Positions 1-6,734 of a stretch of DNA of 27,970 nt are shown in pieces. Source of the stretch: a virus. The stretch covers positions 1 through 27,970 of the IMG/VR virus record IMGVR_UViG_3300017779_000111. One strand, 5' to 3'. How positions within the stretch are numbered: the first letter of the stretch is position 1; every line of letters starts with the position of its first letter. The notes beneath the pieces were generated by a model that saw nothing but the letters and a program-made list of their open reading frames with translations, was not told where the DNA came from and did no database searches. The translations under genes were made by a program, and so were the position numbers.

Positions 1-102
1 AAATCTAAGGGCGGTTCTTTGATGAAGAAATCCAAAGGTGGAAAGATCATGAAGAAATCTAAGGGTGGCATGATGATGGGCAAAAGCAAAAAAATTAGAT
101 AA
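1..102 (+). CDS. Lysine/glycine-rich repeat protein, C-terminal end (partial)
   Basis: This frame is open from the first base of the window to a TAA, so only the last 33 residues are seen. They contain three copies of a short unit, MKKSKGG or close to it, and end in GKSKKIR. The DNA repeats with the protein. The charge suggests binding to nucleic acid or to an acidic partner. It is followed by two more very basic small proteins (816-995 and 995-1297), so it probably belongs to a group of basic phage proteins expressed with the structural genes. Function unknown; the start lies outside the window. Confidence 0.65.
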   Translation, partial: KSKGGSLMKKSKGGKIMKKSKGGMMMGKSKKIR

Positions 103-121
103 TAAAAAAAGGAAATAGATA

Positions 122-796
122 GTGGCATATCTGATGAGCAACATCCCACATTTCAAATGTTGGGTAAGGAGACAGTTCACCCATAATCATGAAAAGTATC
201 ATGATGAGTACATTCATGCACTAGCAATCGCAGTTAATACCATTCCAGATCGATCTCTCAGCTTTCAGGTTGTGTTTACTGGTTGCGAATCTGATTGTGA
301 AGATAACGATGAAGGCAATATACATGGTGGCGCGATGTGGGCGAGATTGCCTATTCAAGCTCTGGTTGCTGACATACCTAATGAAGATTTCCCAGTACCC
401 ATGGAAGATCATTTAGCACAACCTTGGGATTGCGAATCGAGAGATCACGCTGTAGTTGTACTAGATCGAGTTAGTTCGAGTCCATGGTTATGCAAGATAG
501 ATGGTTGTTTTTATAAAGGTAAGTATCTCTTTACAGTAGATTACACAGATTCTGATATCGCTGATGATTCAGCGCAACATAAACAATCGCATGTGCTATG
601 CATCACAGAAGATTGCAAATGGAAAGGTAATCTAGTTGCTTTACCTAATAATAGAGTTAGAGCTACTAGCCCAGCGTTATGGGTGACAGGTGAAGGCGCA
701 CCAGATTTTAAACCATCTCAATGGACTCATTCAGCTGAAGGACATGAATCTTATTTGGATCCTAGCGTAACTTTTGATAACCTGTATGAAGATTGA
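122..796 (+). CDS. Conserved hypothetical phage protein
   Basis: A 224-residue protein. A GTG start at 122 sits about six bases after a good ribosome-binding site (AAAGGAA), so it is preferred; an in-frame ATG at 134 is the alternative. The protein is soluble and acidic, with many Trp, Cys and His residues and no signal peptide or membrane segment. Cysteines are scattered (for example in CESDC and in two CxxD/CxxC-poor stretches) and do not form a clear zinc ribbon. It lies between lysine-rich small proteins at the end of what looks like a structural operon, so a virion or assembly role is plausible but not shown. I do not recognise the family. Confidence 0.7.
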   Translation: MAYLMSNIPHFKCWVRRQFTHNHEKYHDEYIHALAIAVNTIPDRSLSFQVVFTGCESDCEDNDEGNIHGGAMWARLPIQALVADIPNEDFPVPMEDHLAQPWDCESRDHAVVVLDRVSSSPWLCKIDGCFYKGKYLFTVDYTDSDIADDSAQHKQSHVLCITEDCKWKGNLVALPNNRVRATSPALWVTGEGAPDFKPSQWTHSAEGHESYLDPSVTFDNLYED

Positions 797-815
797 GTAA
801 CTAAAAGGAAATAAA

Positions 816-995
816 ATGGCTGTACCTAAAAAAAAGACTCATAAAACTAAGTCTGGAAAAATTGCTAAGAAAGGTTTGTATTACAACATAAACCAAAAGA
901 AAAAAGCTGGCAAAAAAATGCGTAAGAAAGGAGCTAAAGGAGCACCCACTGCTGGAGCTTTTAGAAAAGCAGCGAAGACTGCACAGAATAAGTAG
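816..995 (+). CDS. Small very basic protein (59 aa)
   Basis: ATG at 816, preceded by AAAAGGAA at a normal distance. The 59-residue product is about one third Lys/Arg, with a central YYNIN segment and a basic tail. Proteins with a YYNINxKKKAG-like segment are, to my recollection, common in marine phages and have no known function. Its start (MAVPKKK) resembles ribosomal protein L32, but nothing after that matches. The stop overlaps the next start (TAGTG), so the two are probably translationally coupled. DNA binding or a role inside the capsid would fit the charge but is inference. Confidence 0.7.
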   Translation: MAVPKKKTHKTKSGKIAKKGLYYNINQKKKAGKKMRKKGAKGAPTAGAFRKAAKTAQNK

Positions 996-1297
996 TGGCT
1001 ACCAAGCGCAAAGCCAAGCCAATAAGAAAAACCACTACAGGCAAAGGTGCGAATTACAGACCTACTAAGTCTGGAGCTGGGATGACCAAGAAAGGTGTAA
1101 AAGCCTATCGTAAAAAGAACCCGGGCTCGAAACTACAGACTGCTGTAACAGGTAAAGTTAAAAAAGGCAGTAAAGCTGCCAAGAGAAGAAAGTCATACTG
1201 CGCCAGATCTCTTGGTCAGCTTAAAAAAAGTTCTGCCAAAACTAGGAACAATCCTAATTCAAGAATTAGACAAGCTCGAAGAAGATGGAAGTGCTAA
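995..1297 (+). CDS. Basic phage protein, DUF6321-like
   Basis: A 100-residue protein that starts at a GTG overlapping the previous stop by one base. It is strongly basic. Two segments, VTGKVKKGSKAAKRRKSYCAR in the middle (shortened: VTGKVKKGSKAAKRRKS) and RRWKC at the very C-terminus, resemble a widespread small phage family that I associate with DUF6321. The family has no established function. The gene ends convergently with the minus-strand operon: its last 39 bases overlap the 3' end of the gene at 1259-1501. No terminator hairpin is evident between them. Confidence 0.75.
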   Translation: MATKRKAKPIRKTTTGKGANYRPTKSGAGMTKKGVKAYRKKNPGSKLQTAVTGKVKKGSKAAKRRKSYCARSLGQLKKSSAKTRNNPNSRIRQARRRWKC

Positions 1298-1501
1298 GAT
1301 TTTTTCTTTGTGTTTCTTAAAAGCATCGATTAAATCATTATAAGCATTCACATCAAGATCTTTAATTGAACCAATTGCCTCTTTGTTTATTGTGTAATAA
1401 CTATTCAAAGACTCAACTGTGTCAGCTCGATCCATAAATGTTTTTACAATCTGTGCTAAATCTCTAGCTCCAACATCTAACTCAATTTTTTCTTCAGCCA
1501 T
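1259..1501 (-). CDS. Small hypothetical protein (80 aa)
   Basis: Last gene of a five-gene minus-strand operon. The start chosen is the ATG at 1501 (protein begins MAEEKIELD), which overlaps the end of the upstream 46-residue gene. A longer in-frame version from 1528 would lie wholly within that gene and is less likely. The 80-residue product is acidic and probably helical, with a serine-rich end. Its 3' end overlaps the convergent basic-protein gene by 39 bases. No family recognised. Confidence 0.6.
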   Translation of the reverse strand: MAEEKIELDVGARDLAQIVKTFMDRADTVESLNSYYTINKEAIGSIKDLDVNAYNDLIDAFKKHKEKILALPSSSSLSNS

Positions 1502-1634
1502 TCCTAATCCCCATCTTATTTTGTTCATCTTGCATTAGTGTTGCCAGCTTAATTAATTTTTCTTCAACTTCTAAACTGGTTTCCATCCCACACAGTTCAT
1601 CAACTATATCTATCATCTCTTGTGTTAGTTTCAT
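1494..1634 (-). CDS. Small hypothetical protein (46 aa)
   Basis: A short gene with ATG at 1634, an AGGA ribosome-binding site about eight bases upstream, and its TGA overlapping the first codons of the next gene. The product begins MKLTQEMIDIV and is acidic and helical (Glu, Leu and Ile at regular spacing). It fills the gap between the genes at 1638-1937 and 1259-1501 exactly, as expected in a compact phage operon. No function can be assigned. Confidence 0.55.
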   Translation of the reverse strand: MKLTQEMIDIVDELCGMETSLEVEEKLIKLATLMQDEQNKMGIRNG

Positions 1635-1637
1635 AAC

Positions 1638-1937
1638 TCAATCCTCGATCTTTGAATTTCTAATAAACATCATGCCACTTTTGCTAGGCAACCATGGCTT
1701 CCCATCTTTCATCACATTAGTGACTTGATCTGAATGATGAGCTTCATAGATGCAATCACCACATAGCACTGCAAATTTAGCTGCATCATCATTCATCATC
1801 ATTCTTACCCATCTGGTATCAGTTGGCATACCTCGATGCATCTTCACACCAAACTCTGGTGGACCTAGTTGCTGACACATATGGCAGTACACCTCATGAC
1901 GTTCTTCAATATGAAATACTAAATTTTGCTTTTCCAT
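1638..1937 (-). CDS. Putative zinc-ribbon protein (99 aa)
   Basis: The start is the ATG at 1937, about seven bases after AAAGGAGAG; a GTG one codon earlier is too close to that site. Two CxxC pairs, CHMC near residue 20 and CGDC near residue 60, with nearby histidines, suggest a bound metal, probably zinc. Such small zinc-ribbon proteins often bind nucleic acid or modulate transcription in phages, but no specific role can be read here. The start overlaps the upstream stop (TGATG), indicating coupled translation. Confidence 0.65.
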   Translation of the reverse strand: MEKQNLVFHIEERHEVYCHMCQQLGPPEFGVKMHRGMPTDTRWVRMMMNDDAAKFAVLCGDCIYEAHHSDQVTNVMKDGKPWLPSKSGMMFIRNSKIED

Positions 1938-2305
1938 CACACTCTCCTTTTTGATAATTTACGAAACGCAAGACCATAAGAATACTTGCTACCATCTTGC
2001 TCTTGAACTAATAACGCTCCAGCTTTATTCCAATCATGACCAAGAATCGTTACTTGATTTTCTTTTACTAGGTGCTCTCTGAGTTGGATTAAGCAATTCC
2101 ATTTCTTATCTAGCAATGGATCATCGCCAACTGGCTTGATAGGTTTCTCAACTGAAGGTGCTTTCAACATTACTGATATGTAATCTTGCACAATCTTGTT
2201 GAGGTCAGCTCTGGTCAAAAGTTTCTTAGAGCTGGTGTTGTTATATTTTTGAGCAAGATTTAATCGTTGCTCATCGTTAAGCTCGATTGCTATATTTGTT
2301 TTCAT
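1937..2305 (-). CDS. Hypothetical protein, possibly DNA-binding
   Basis: A 122-residue protein. The first 50 residues contain a short strand (NIAIELN) followed by two helices, one with LTRADLNKIVQDYI. This loosely recalls ribbon-helix-helix or other small regulators but is not diagnostic. The C-terminal part (residues 65-120) contains a compact mixed segment with GHDWNKAGALLV. The ATG follows an AGGAG site and overlaps the preceding stop by one base. Being second in an operon that faces the early control region, it could be regulatory. Confidence in the function is low. Confidence 0.6.
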   Translation of the reverse strand: MKTNIAIELNDEQRLNLAQKYNNTSSKKLLTRADLNKIVQDYISVMLKAPSVEKPIKPVGDDPLLDKKWNCLIQLREHLVKENQVTILGHDWNKAGALLVQEQDGSKYSYGLAFRKLSKRRV

Positions 2306-2532
2306 TACACTTTCTCCTTTAAGTGTTTTTCAATCACATCATCGAAGGCATCATTTAATTTTATAGCTAAATCTTCATCTATAGAAAGAGAAGAAAATAC
2401 ATTAAGCCTTCTATTATTTAGGCGAAAGTCATGGTCGCCTTCTCCATTTTTCAAAGCCTTCAATATATAAAATTGATATTCCTTACCATAAAAATCTTCA
2501 AACTTAGCTGTTTTACTCTTAGGTGTTTCCAT
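2305..2532 (-). CDS. Small hypothetical protein, first gene of the minus-strand operon
   Basis: A 75-residue protein beginning METPKSKTAKF. The ATG at 2532 is chosen because AAGGAGA lies seven bases upstream and a well-formed promoter sits just before it (2569-2597). A longer in-frame version from 2625 would run through that promoter. The product is acidic at the C-terminus and predicted mixed alpha/beta. It leads the operon 2532 to 1259, whose genes overlap or touch. Function unknown. Confidence 0.65.
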   Translation of the reverse strand: METPKSKTAKFEDFYGKEYQFYILKALKNGEGDHDFRLNNRRLNVFSSLSIDEDLAIKLNDAFDDVIEKHLKEKV

Positions 2533-2568
2533 TACTTTCTCCTTGTTAATTAATATTTCCACTCTCTT

Positions 2569-2597
2569 ATTATGCCTGAAAGTATATAAATGTGCAA
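2569..2597 (-). promoter_or_regulatory. Sigma70-like promoter for the minus-strand operon
   Basis: On the minus strand, TTGCAC (2597-2592) is separated by exactly 17 bases from CATAAT (2574-2569). Transcription would start near 2562, giving a short leader before the AGGAGA site and the ATG at 2532. The -35 region lies inside a 24-base element (2583-2606) repeated perfectly on the other strand at 3626-3649. Confidence 0.75.
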
Positions 2598-2716
2598 ATT
2601 TTAATATATAGCACTCGTAAGTCATTGATTCTTGGTATAAACTTATTATATCGATAGTCTCAAACCCTTATAAACAAAGGCTTGCGGAAAAATAAAAAAA
2701 ATAATTGTATAAATAC

Positions 2717-2745
2717 TTGCACATTTTAACAAAAAACATTAGATT
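2717..2745 (+). promoter_or_regulatory. Sigma70-like promoter, apparently leaderless
   Basis: TTGCAC (2717-2722), a 17-base spacer and TAGATT (2740-2745). A start site about seven bases downstream falls at or next to the ATG at 2752, and no ribosome-binding site is visible, so the transcript may be leaderless. An upstream box at 2703-2721 matches 27512-27530 at 17 of 19 positions. Confidence 0.6.
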
Positions 2746-2751
2746 GGACTC

Positions 2752-3177
2752 ATGAACAAAAAAATATACAACTGCAAACAATGTGGAGATCAGTTAAAAG
2801 GATCAAGAAGGAAGTTCTGTAGTCGTGACTGTAATGCAACATGGCAAAGAGAGCAGAATATAATGGATTTCGGCACTGGGCATTGTCATAATCATCATTC
2901 AAGATTTGGCGAGGATGCTTCTATTGAATCTCTCCATGTGCCATATAATGTTTTGCAAGAAGCAAAAAATATATCTGATCTCACAAACGAGAGAAACATA
3001 GTTGAAGATCTTGAGACAGTAAGTATGGCAATGCAATGTTTATCAAGAAATACACCTACACATATATACAATGCAAAACATTTAAACCATATGCGCTGGA
3101 AGAAAAAACAAATAAAAGAAAAAGGCTATTGGTTAAAGATAGGAGCTGGGCATTATAATGAACGACAGAAGAAATAA
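2752..3177 (+). CDS. Zinc-ribbon protein of unknown function
   Basis: A 141-residue protein. Residues 8-27 carry CKQCGDQL followed by FCSRDC, a treble-clef or zinc-ribbon-like four-cysteine site of the kind often found at the N-terminus of HNH-type or DNA-binding phage proteins. A His-rich stretch (GHCHNHHS) follows near residue 45 and the C-terminus is basic. The starting ATG lies directly at the predicted transcription start with no Shine-Dalgarno sequence. Its 3' end overlaps the HD hydrolase gene by 20 bases, so the two form an operon. The cysteines support metal binding; the cellular role is unknown. Confidence 0.65.
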   Translation: MNKKIYNCKQCGDQLKGSRRKFCSRDCNATWQREQNIMDFGTGHCHNHHSRFGEDASIESLHVPYNVLQEAKNISDLTNERNIVEDLETVSMAMQCLSRNTPTHIYNAKHLNHMRWKKKQIKEKGYWLKIGAGHYNERQKK

Positions 3178-3631
3178 TCTTGAATCACAGATTGCTAAAA
3201 GTTTGGCAATCTGGACTCACAAAGATCAAGTAGATAAACTAGGTAATCCATACCTTGATCATGTTTTTCATGTAGCAAATGCAGTTAAAGAATTAGGACA
3301 AGATTATTATGTGGTTGGACTTTTGCATGATGCAGTTGAGGATACAAAGAACAGAAAAAGTTTGATGAGTGATATCGTATTTTATTTCGACAAGAAAATA
3401 ATCGAAGCAATCGTTTCAATTACAAAAAAAGATGGCGAAGATTATTTTGAAGATTACCTAAACAGAGTTGTCTCTAACAAAATTGCTCTTGCTGTTAAGA
3501 CAGCAGATGCGAAACACAATTTAATCAGAACAAGATACATAGAAGATAAAATTACAAGAAAAAAACTTGGCGATAAATATCTCAAAGCATCAAGGTACTT
3601 ATCCAGAATGAACAACAGGAAGAATTATTAA
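3158..3631 (+). CDS. HD-domain hydrolase, SpoT/MESH1-like (putative alarmone hydrolase)
   Basis: A 157-residue single-domain HD protein. The order of motifs fits the (p)ppGpp hydrolase branch (SpoT hydrolase domain, MESH1): H21 before KxGNPYLDH (H35), then LLHDAVEDT (H57, D58, E61, D62), then VKTADAKHN (D117, N121). These residues hold the Mn2+ ion and the catalytic water in characterised members. No synthetase, TGS or ACT domain is present; the length is near that of MESH1. In an early-looking operon it could lower the host's stringent alarmones or remove related nucleotides during infection; that role is inference. It overlaps the zinc-ribbon gene by 20 bases. Another nucleotide phosphohydrolase activity is possible. 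Confidence 0.8.
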   Translation: MNDRRNNLESQIAKSLAIWTHKDQVDKLGNPYLDHVFHVANAVKELGQDYYVVGLLHDAVEDTKNRKSLMSDIVFYFDKKIIEAIVSITKKDGEDYFEDYLNRVVSNKIALAVKTADAKHNLIRTRYIEDKITRKKLGDKYLKASRYLSRMNNRKNY

Positions 3632-3634
3632 AAT

Positions 3635-3663
3635 TTGCACATTTATATAAATTATGTTTTAAT
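3635..3663 (+). promoter_or_regulatory. Sigma70-like extended -10 promoter
   Basis: TTGCAC (3635-3640), a 17-base spacer and TTTAAT (3658-3663), with TG one base before the -10 (extended -10). It drives the gene at 3697. The -35 lies in a 24-base element (3626-3649) identical to the inverted copy at 2583-2606. Confidence 0.7.
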
Positions 3664-3696
3664 ACTTATTCGATTAATAACAAAAAAGGAAAAGGT

Positions 3697-3930
3697 ATGT
3701 CAGTACAAGCCATAAAAAAAGAAAAAGCATATGTCGATCCATATACAGCAGAGTTATTTGCTAGTTACGAGAATGTAGGCACTGACCTTAATTTTGATGA
3801 ACTGGTAGCAATTGCTGATGATTTCATTGAGATTGTAAATAGTTACTTTACAGGTATTTCAATTGACTATGAGTCACATGACTATGCTAATTACTACATT
3901 GAAAACAATGTAATGGAGAAAACAATATAA
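3697..3930 (+). CDS. Small acidic hypothetical protein (77 aa)
   Basis: ATG preceded by AAAAAAGGAAAAGG at a suitable distance and by its own promoter. The 77-residue product is acidic and rich in Tyr, Asp and Asn, with no cysteines and no membrane segment. It is the last gene before the non-coding gap with the parS-like palindrome. Small acidic early phage proteins often inhibit or mimic DNA-binding host targets, but nothing here proves this. No family recognised. Confidence 0.65.
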   Translation: MSVQAIKKEKAYVDPYTAELFASYENVGTDLNFDELVAIADDFIEIVNSYFTGISIDYESHDYANYYIENNVMEKTI

Positions 3931-3948
3931 TGGATTGGGAATCGTAAG

Positions 3949-3962
3949 GTTCCACGTGGAAC
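3949..3962. promoter_or_regulatory. parS: parS-like palindrome
   Basis: GTTCCACGTGGAAC is a perfect 14-base palindrome and is followed by A, giving 15 of 16 matches to TGTTCCACGTGGAACA, a variant of the bacterial centromere parS (consensus TGTTNCACGTGAAACA) bound by ParB. It lies in the 132-base gap 3931-4062 between an early gene and a serine recombinase gene. No parA or parB gene is in the window, so host ParB would be the natural binder. Alternatives are an operator or a recombination site for the neighbouring recombinase. Confidence 0.6.
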
Positions 3963-4062
3963 ATCAAGTCACAACGCTAATCTCCTTTTAGTGCGTATAT
4001 AGGCAAGAGTGGTTCACTTGTGTGACGAAAACGAACTTTAATTAACTATAGGGTAGTCTATT

Positions 4063-4860
4063 ATGAATCCAGTAAAACAAATCAATAACATTTACGCATA
4101 TGTCAGAGTGTCAACTGTTGAGCAAGCCAAGAATGGTATCTCACTAGAAACGCAAAAGATGCTGATAAATGAGTTTGTTAAAAACAAATTTAATCGTGAG
4201 GTTGACCATTTCTTTGAAGATGCTGGTATATCTGGCACAGTTCCAATAAACGAAAGACCAGCTTCCAGAGAATTGACTGACACTATGGATGAACACGATA
4301 TTTTGGTTTCAACCAGATTGTGTCGTTTATCCAGATCAATGTCTGATCTAACGAAAATGATACCTATATTTGAGCAAACTGGTGTCACTTATTATTTGTG
4401 TGAGCAGTTTGGTGATATGCCAATATCATACCCAAAACCCAAAAACAGCAAATCATTACATAATAAATTCGATATGAATGTTATGGTAAACAAGATAATG
4501 CTAATATTTTTATCAGCATTTGCAGAGATTGAACATGGCAATACCAAACAAAAATTTGCTGAAGGTAAGTTGCATTGGGCAGAAAAAGGTTATGCAGTAG
4601 GTGGAGCATCACCATTTGGATTTAAGAAACAAGAAGAAAAGTTCAAAGAAGGTAATCGTATCAAGCGGAGAATGAAACTTGTACCAGTACCAGAAGAACA
4701 AAAAGTCCTTTCATTCATTAAAAAGTTAAGAGATAGAGGATTAGGACCTACTAGAATACATAGACAGGTTACTGAATTTTTTCCAGAATTTGCAGACATA
4801 CCATATTGGAAAATTAGAAATATTATTGATCGCAAAGTCCAAGGTTTGCATATAGCCTAA
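4063..4860 (+). CDS. Serine site-specific recombinase (resolvase/invertase family)
   Basis: A 265-residue recombinase. The N-terminal resolvase domain starts with YAYVRVSTVEQ (nucleophile Ser17) and contains DAGISGT and the RLCRLSR segment (Arg85, Arg88, Arg91). A long helix (AEIEHGNTKQKFAEGK) leads to GGASPFGFK, typical of the joint with the recombinase DNA-binding domain. The C-terminal part, about 80 residues, is much shorter than in large serine integrases, so it sits between small resolvases and integrases. It could integrate the phage, resolve multimers or invert a fibre segment. The adjacent gap 3931-4062 with its palindrome is the best place for its DNA target. No integration site pair can be identified. 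Confidence 0.85.
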   Translation: MNPVKQINNIYAYVRVSTVEQAKNGISLETQKMLINEFVKNKFNREVDHFFEDAGISGTVPINERPASRELTDTMDEHDILVSTRLCRLSRSMSDLTKMIPIFEQTGVTYYLCEQFGDMPISYPKPKNSKSLHNKFDMNVMVNKIMLIFLSAFAEIEHGNTKQKFAEGKLHWAEKGYAVGGASPFGFKKQEEKFKEGNRIKRRMKLVPVPEEQKVLSFIKKLRDRGLGPTRIHRQVTEFFPEFADIPYWKIRNIIDRKVQGLHIA

Positions 4861-4894
4861 AAAACAGTAAAATCAAATGTAAAAGGGTTTTTAT

Positions 4895-5032
4895 ATGACA
4901 ACAAAAGAAAAAGTACAATCTAGTCTTACAAAAATTAACAAAATATTGTCAGAAGATTTTATTACTGTTCCTGTAAAAGAAAGTTTAACAGTGATCAAAA
5001 ATGAATTAACAACTGCAATATCAGAATTATAG
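4895..5032 (+). CDS. Small hypothetical protein (45 aa)
   Basis: ATG at 4895, with a modest AAAGGG site upstream and the stop eight bases before the next gene. The product (begins MTTKEKVQSSL) is a Thr/Lys/Glu-rich probable helix. It fills the space between the recombinase and the appendage gene. Conservation would be needed to be sure it is expressed. No function can be assigned. Confidence 0.45.
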   Translation: MTTKEKVQSSLTKINKILSEDFITVPVKESLTVIKNELTTAISEL

Positions 5033-5040
5033 GATAAACA

Positions 5041-5775
5041 ATGGCTGGTTTAACAGGTTGGGGAAGAACAGGTTGGAGCTCTGGAGCATGGTCACAAGCT
5101 GGTAATATTCAACTTACAGGTATAGCTTCAACTTTTGCAGTTGGCAGCCTTAGTGTAGATGCAGAATGTAATCAAACATTAGGTACAGTTGCAATTACCA
5201 GTGCTGTTGGATCACTAACAACAAGGCATTCTAAAAATGTAGTACCAGCTTCAGTTGCGATTACCAGTGCTGTTGGAACACCAATACCAGCTTCCAATAA
5301 CAACATATCAGTTGGCACAGTAGGAGCAATAACTTCTGCTATTGGATCAGTAACAATAAAATTCCCTGTGACTGTTCGACCTTCTGGATTTGCAATAACT
5401 TCAGGGCTTGGCTCAACTACAATTTTTGAGAATGAAGTTATAAACTTACCTAGCCAAGCAATTACAAGTGCAGTGGGAGCACCAACAGCATCGATACCAA
5501 AAAGCGTTACTCTCACAGGCAGAGCAATCACATCTGCTATTGGATCAGTAACAGTACATGAAAGTATAGTAACTAGCGTACCCACACTAGCCATAACTAG
5601 CGGATTTAATGCTGGAATTGCAAAGGCTGATGCAAATGCATTAATTACAGATAGTTTTGTTGTTACAAATAGTGTAGGTAGTGTGCTAGTATGGGGAGAA
5701 ATTGACCAAGCGCAAACACCAAGTTATTCTACAATTGATGAATCACAAAACGCAACTTGGCAAGAAGTAGCATAG
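5041..5775 (+). CDS. Repeat-containing virion appendage protein
   Basis: A 244-residue protein with a Gly/Trp-rich start (GLTGWGRTGWSSGAW) and then about eight copies of a beta-rich unit of roughly 20-25 residues built around AITSAVGS. Each copy alternates a short polar stretch with a hydrophobic strand, as expected for a fibre or other elongated beta structure. Similar AxGSVTV-type repeat proteins occur next to tail-fibre genes in marine phages. A good AGGA site lies before the ATG. It is followed by two more appendage-type genes, so a tail-fibre or tail-associated role is likely; the exact place in the virion is unknown. Confidence 0.7.
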   Translation: MAGLTGWGRTGWSSGAWSQAGNIQLTGIASTFAVGSLSVDAECNQTLGTVAITSAVGSLTTRHSKNVVPASVAITSAVGTPIPASNNNISVGTVGAITSAIGSVTIKFPVTVRPSGFAITSGLGSTTIFENEVINLPSQAITSAVGAPTASIPKSVTLTGRAITSAIGSVTVHESIVTSVPTLAITSGFNAGIAKADANALITDSFVVTNSVGSVLVWGEIDQAQTPSYSTIDESQNATWQEVA

Positions 5776-5792
5776 ATTAAGAGGATAGATAG

Positions 5793-6722
5793 ATGGCAAG
5801 TACATTCGTAAATGATCTCAGATTAAATGAGATGGCAACTGGTGATGAATCAGGAAACTGGGGTAATGTCACCAATACAAACCTAGAACTTATTGCTGAA
5901 GCATTTGGTTTTGGCACTGAAGGTATCACCACTAACGCAGACACACACACATCGACAATTGCAGATGGTGCAACAGATCCAGCAAGAAGTATGTATCTGA
6001 AATACACTGGTACATTAGATTCAACTTGTACCATAACAATAGCACCAAATACTCTCTCAAAAGTTTGGATAATTGAAAACGCTACAAGTGGATCACAAGA
6101 TATAGCTATATCTCAAGGTTCTGGAGCTAATGTAACAATACCAAATGGTGCGGTGAAAGTAATTTATTCAGATGGTGCTGGATCAGGAGCTGCTGTTGTT
6201 GATGCTTTTGCTGATTTAAATGTAGGTGACAGTCTAAAAATATCAGGCACAACTCCTACTCTTACAATAGGAGATGCTGGTGCAGAGGATACAAAGATAG
6301 TGTTTGATGGCAATGCTCAGGACTTTTATATTGCTCTTGATGATTCTGCTGATGATTTGGTAATTGGTAAAGGATCAACAGTAGGAACTACACCAGCTGT
6401 ATCAATAGATGAAAACATGAATGTTACTTTTGCTGATGGTACTTCAAATGTAGATATAGCATCACATGATGCTTCGAATGGATTAAAACTAGGGGGTACT
6501 CTAGTAACTGCGCTGGCAGCAGAACTAAATATTATGGATGGTGGAACAACAGCCAGTGATATAACATTGGCTGATGCAGATAGATTGGTGTTGAATGACG
6601 ATGGCACGATGAAACAAATAGCTTTGACTAAATTAGATGCAAGAGATTTTGAAATTGCAACATCGGCTCCAACTGGCGATCAATCAGCTAAGAAAACTGG
6701 TTTTGTTTGGTACGTTGTATAA
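5793..6722 (+). CDS. Putative tail fibre/appendage protein
   Basis: A 309-residue protein. The first 40 residues (NDLRLNEMATGDESGNWG, then VTNTNLELIAEA) match an N-terminal module common to appendage proteins of marine phages, probably the part that attaches to the virion. A beta-rich shaft follows with repeated Asp/Gly/Thr motifs such as LTIGDAGAEDTKIVF and TALAAELNIMDG, the latter common in phage fibre proteins. The C-terminus (TGFVWYVV) is short and hydrophobic. A strong AGAGGA site precedes the ATG. It is likely a host-recognition or adhesion component, encoded together with the repeat proteins on either side. Confidence 0.75.
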   Translation: MASTFVNDLRLNEMATGDESGNWGNVTNTNLELIAEAFGFGTEGITTNADTHTSTIADGATDPARSMYLKYTGTLDSTCTITIAPNTLSKVWIIENATSGSQDIAISQGSGANVTIPNGAVKVIYSDGAGSGAAVVDAFADLNVGDSLKISGTTPTLTIGDAGAEDTKIVFDGNAQDFYIALDDSADDLVIGKGSTVGTTPAVSIDENMNVTFADGTSNVDIASHDASNGLKLGGTLVTALAAELNIMDGGTTASDITLADADRLVLNDDGTMKQIALTKLDARDFEIATSAPTGDQSAKKTGFVWYVV

Positions 6723-6734
6723 CGAGAATTTAGT

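Noticed and set aside
816-995. Ribosomal protein L32 homolog, from the start MAVPKKKTHKTKSG
   Set aside because: Only the first residues are alike; the rest lacks the L32 zinc site and matches the lysine-rich phage proteins around it.
2305-2625. Longer start for the first minus-strand gene at 2625
   Set aside because: The extension would run through the promoter at 2569-2597 and has no ribosome-binding site, whereas the ATG at 2532 has AAGGAGA.
3949-3962. A complete ParABS partition module
   Set aside because: Only the site is present; no ParA Walker ATPase or ParB-like protein is encoded in the window.
3931-4062. tRNA gene or tRNA-derived attachment site near the recombinase, prompted by GGTTCC
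   Set aside because: No cloverleaf can be drawn, there is no anticodon arm and the palindrome is symmetrical, unlike a T arm.
5172-5594. Minus-strand frame of 140 codons opposite the repeat appendage gene
   Set aside because: It mirrors the AITSAVG repeats, has no ribosome-binding site and lies wholly within a well-supported gene.
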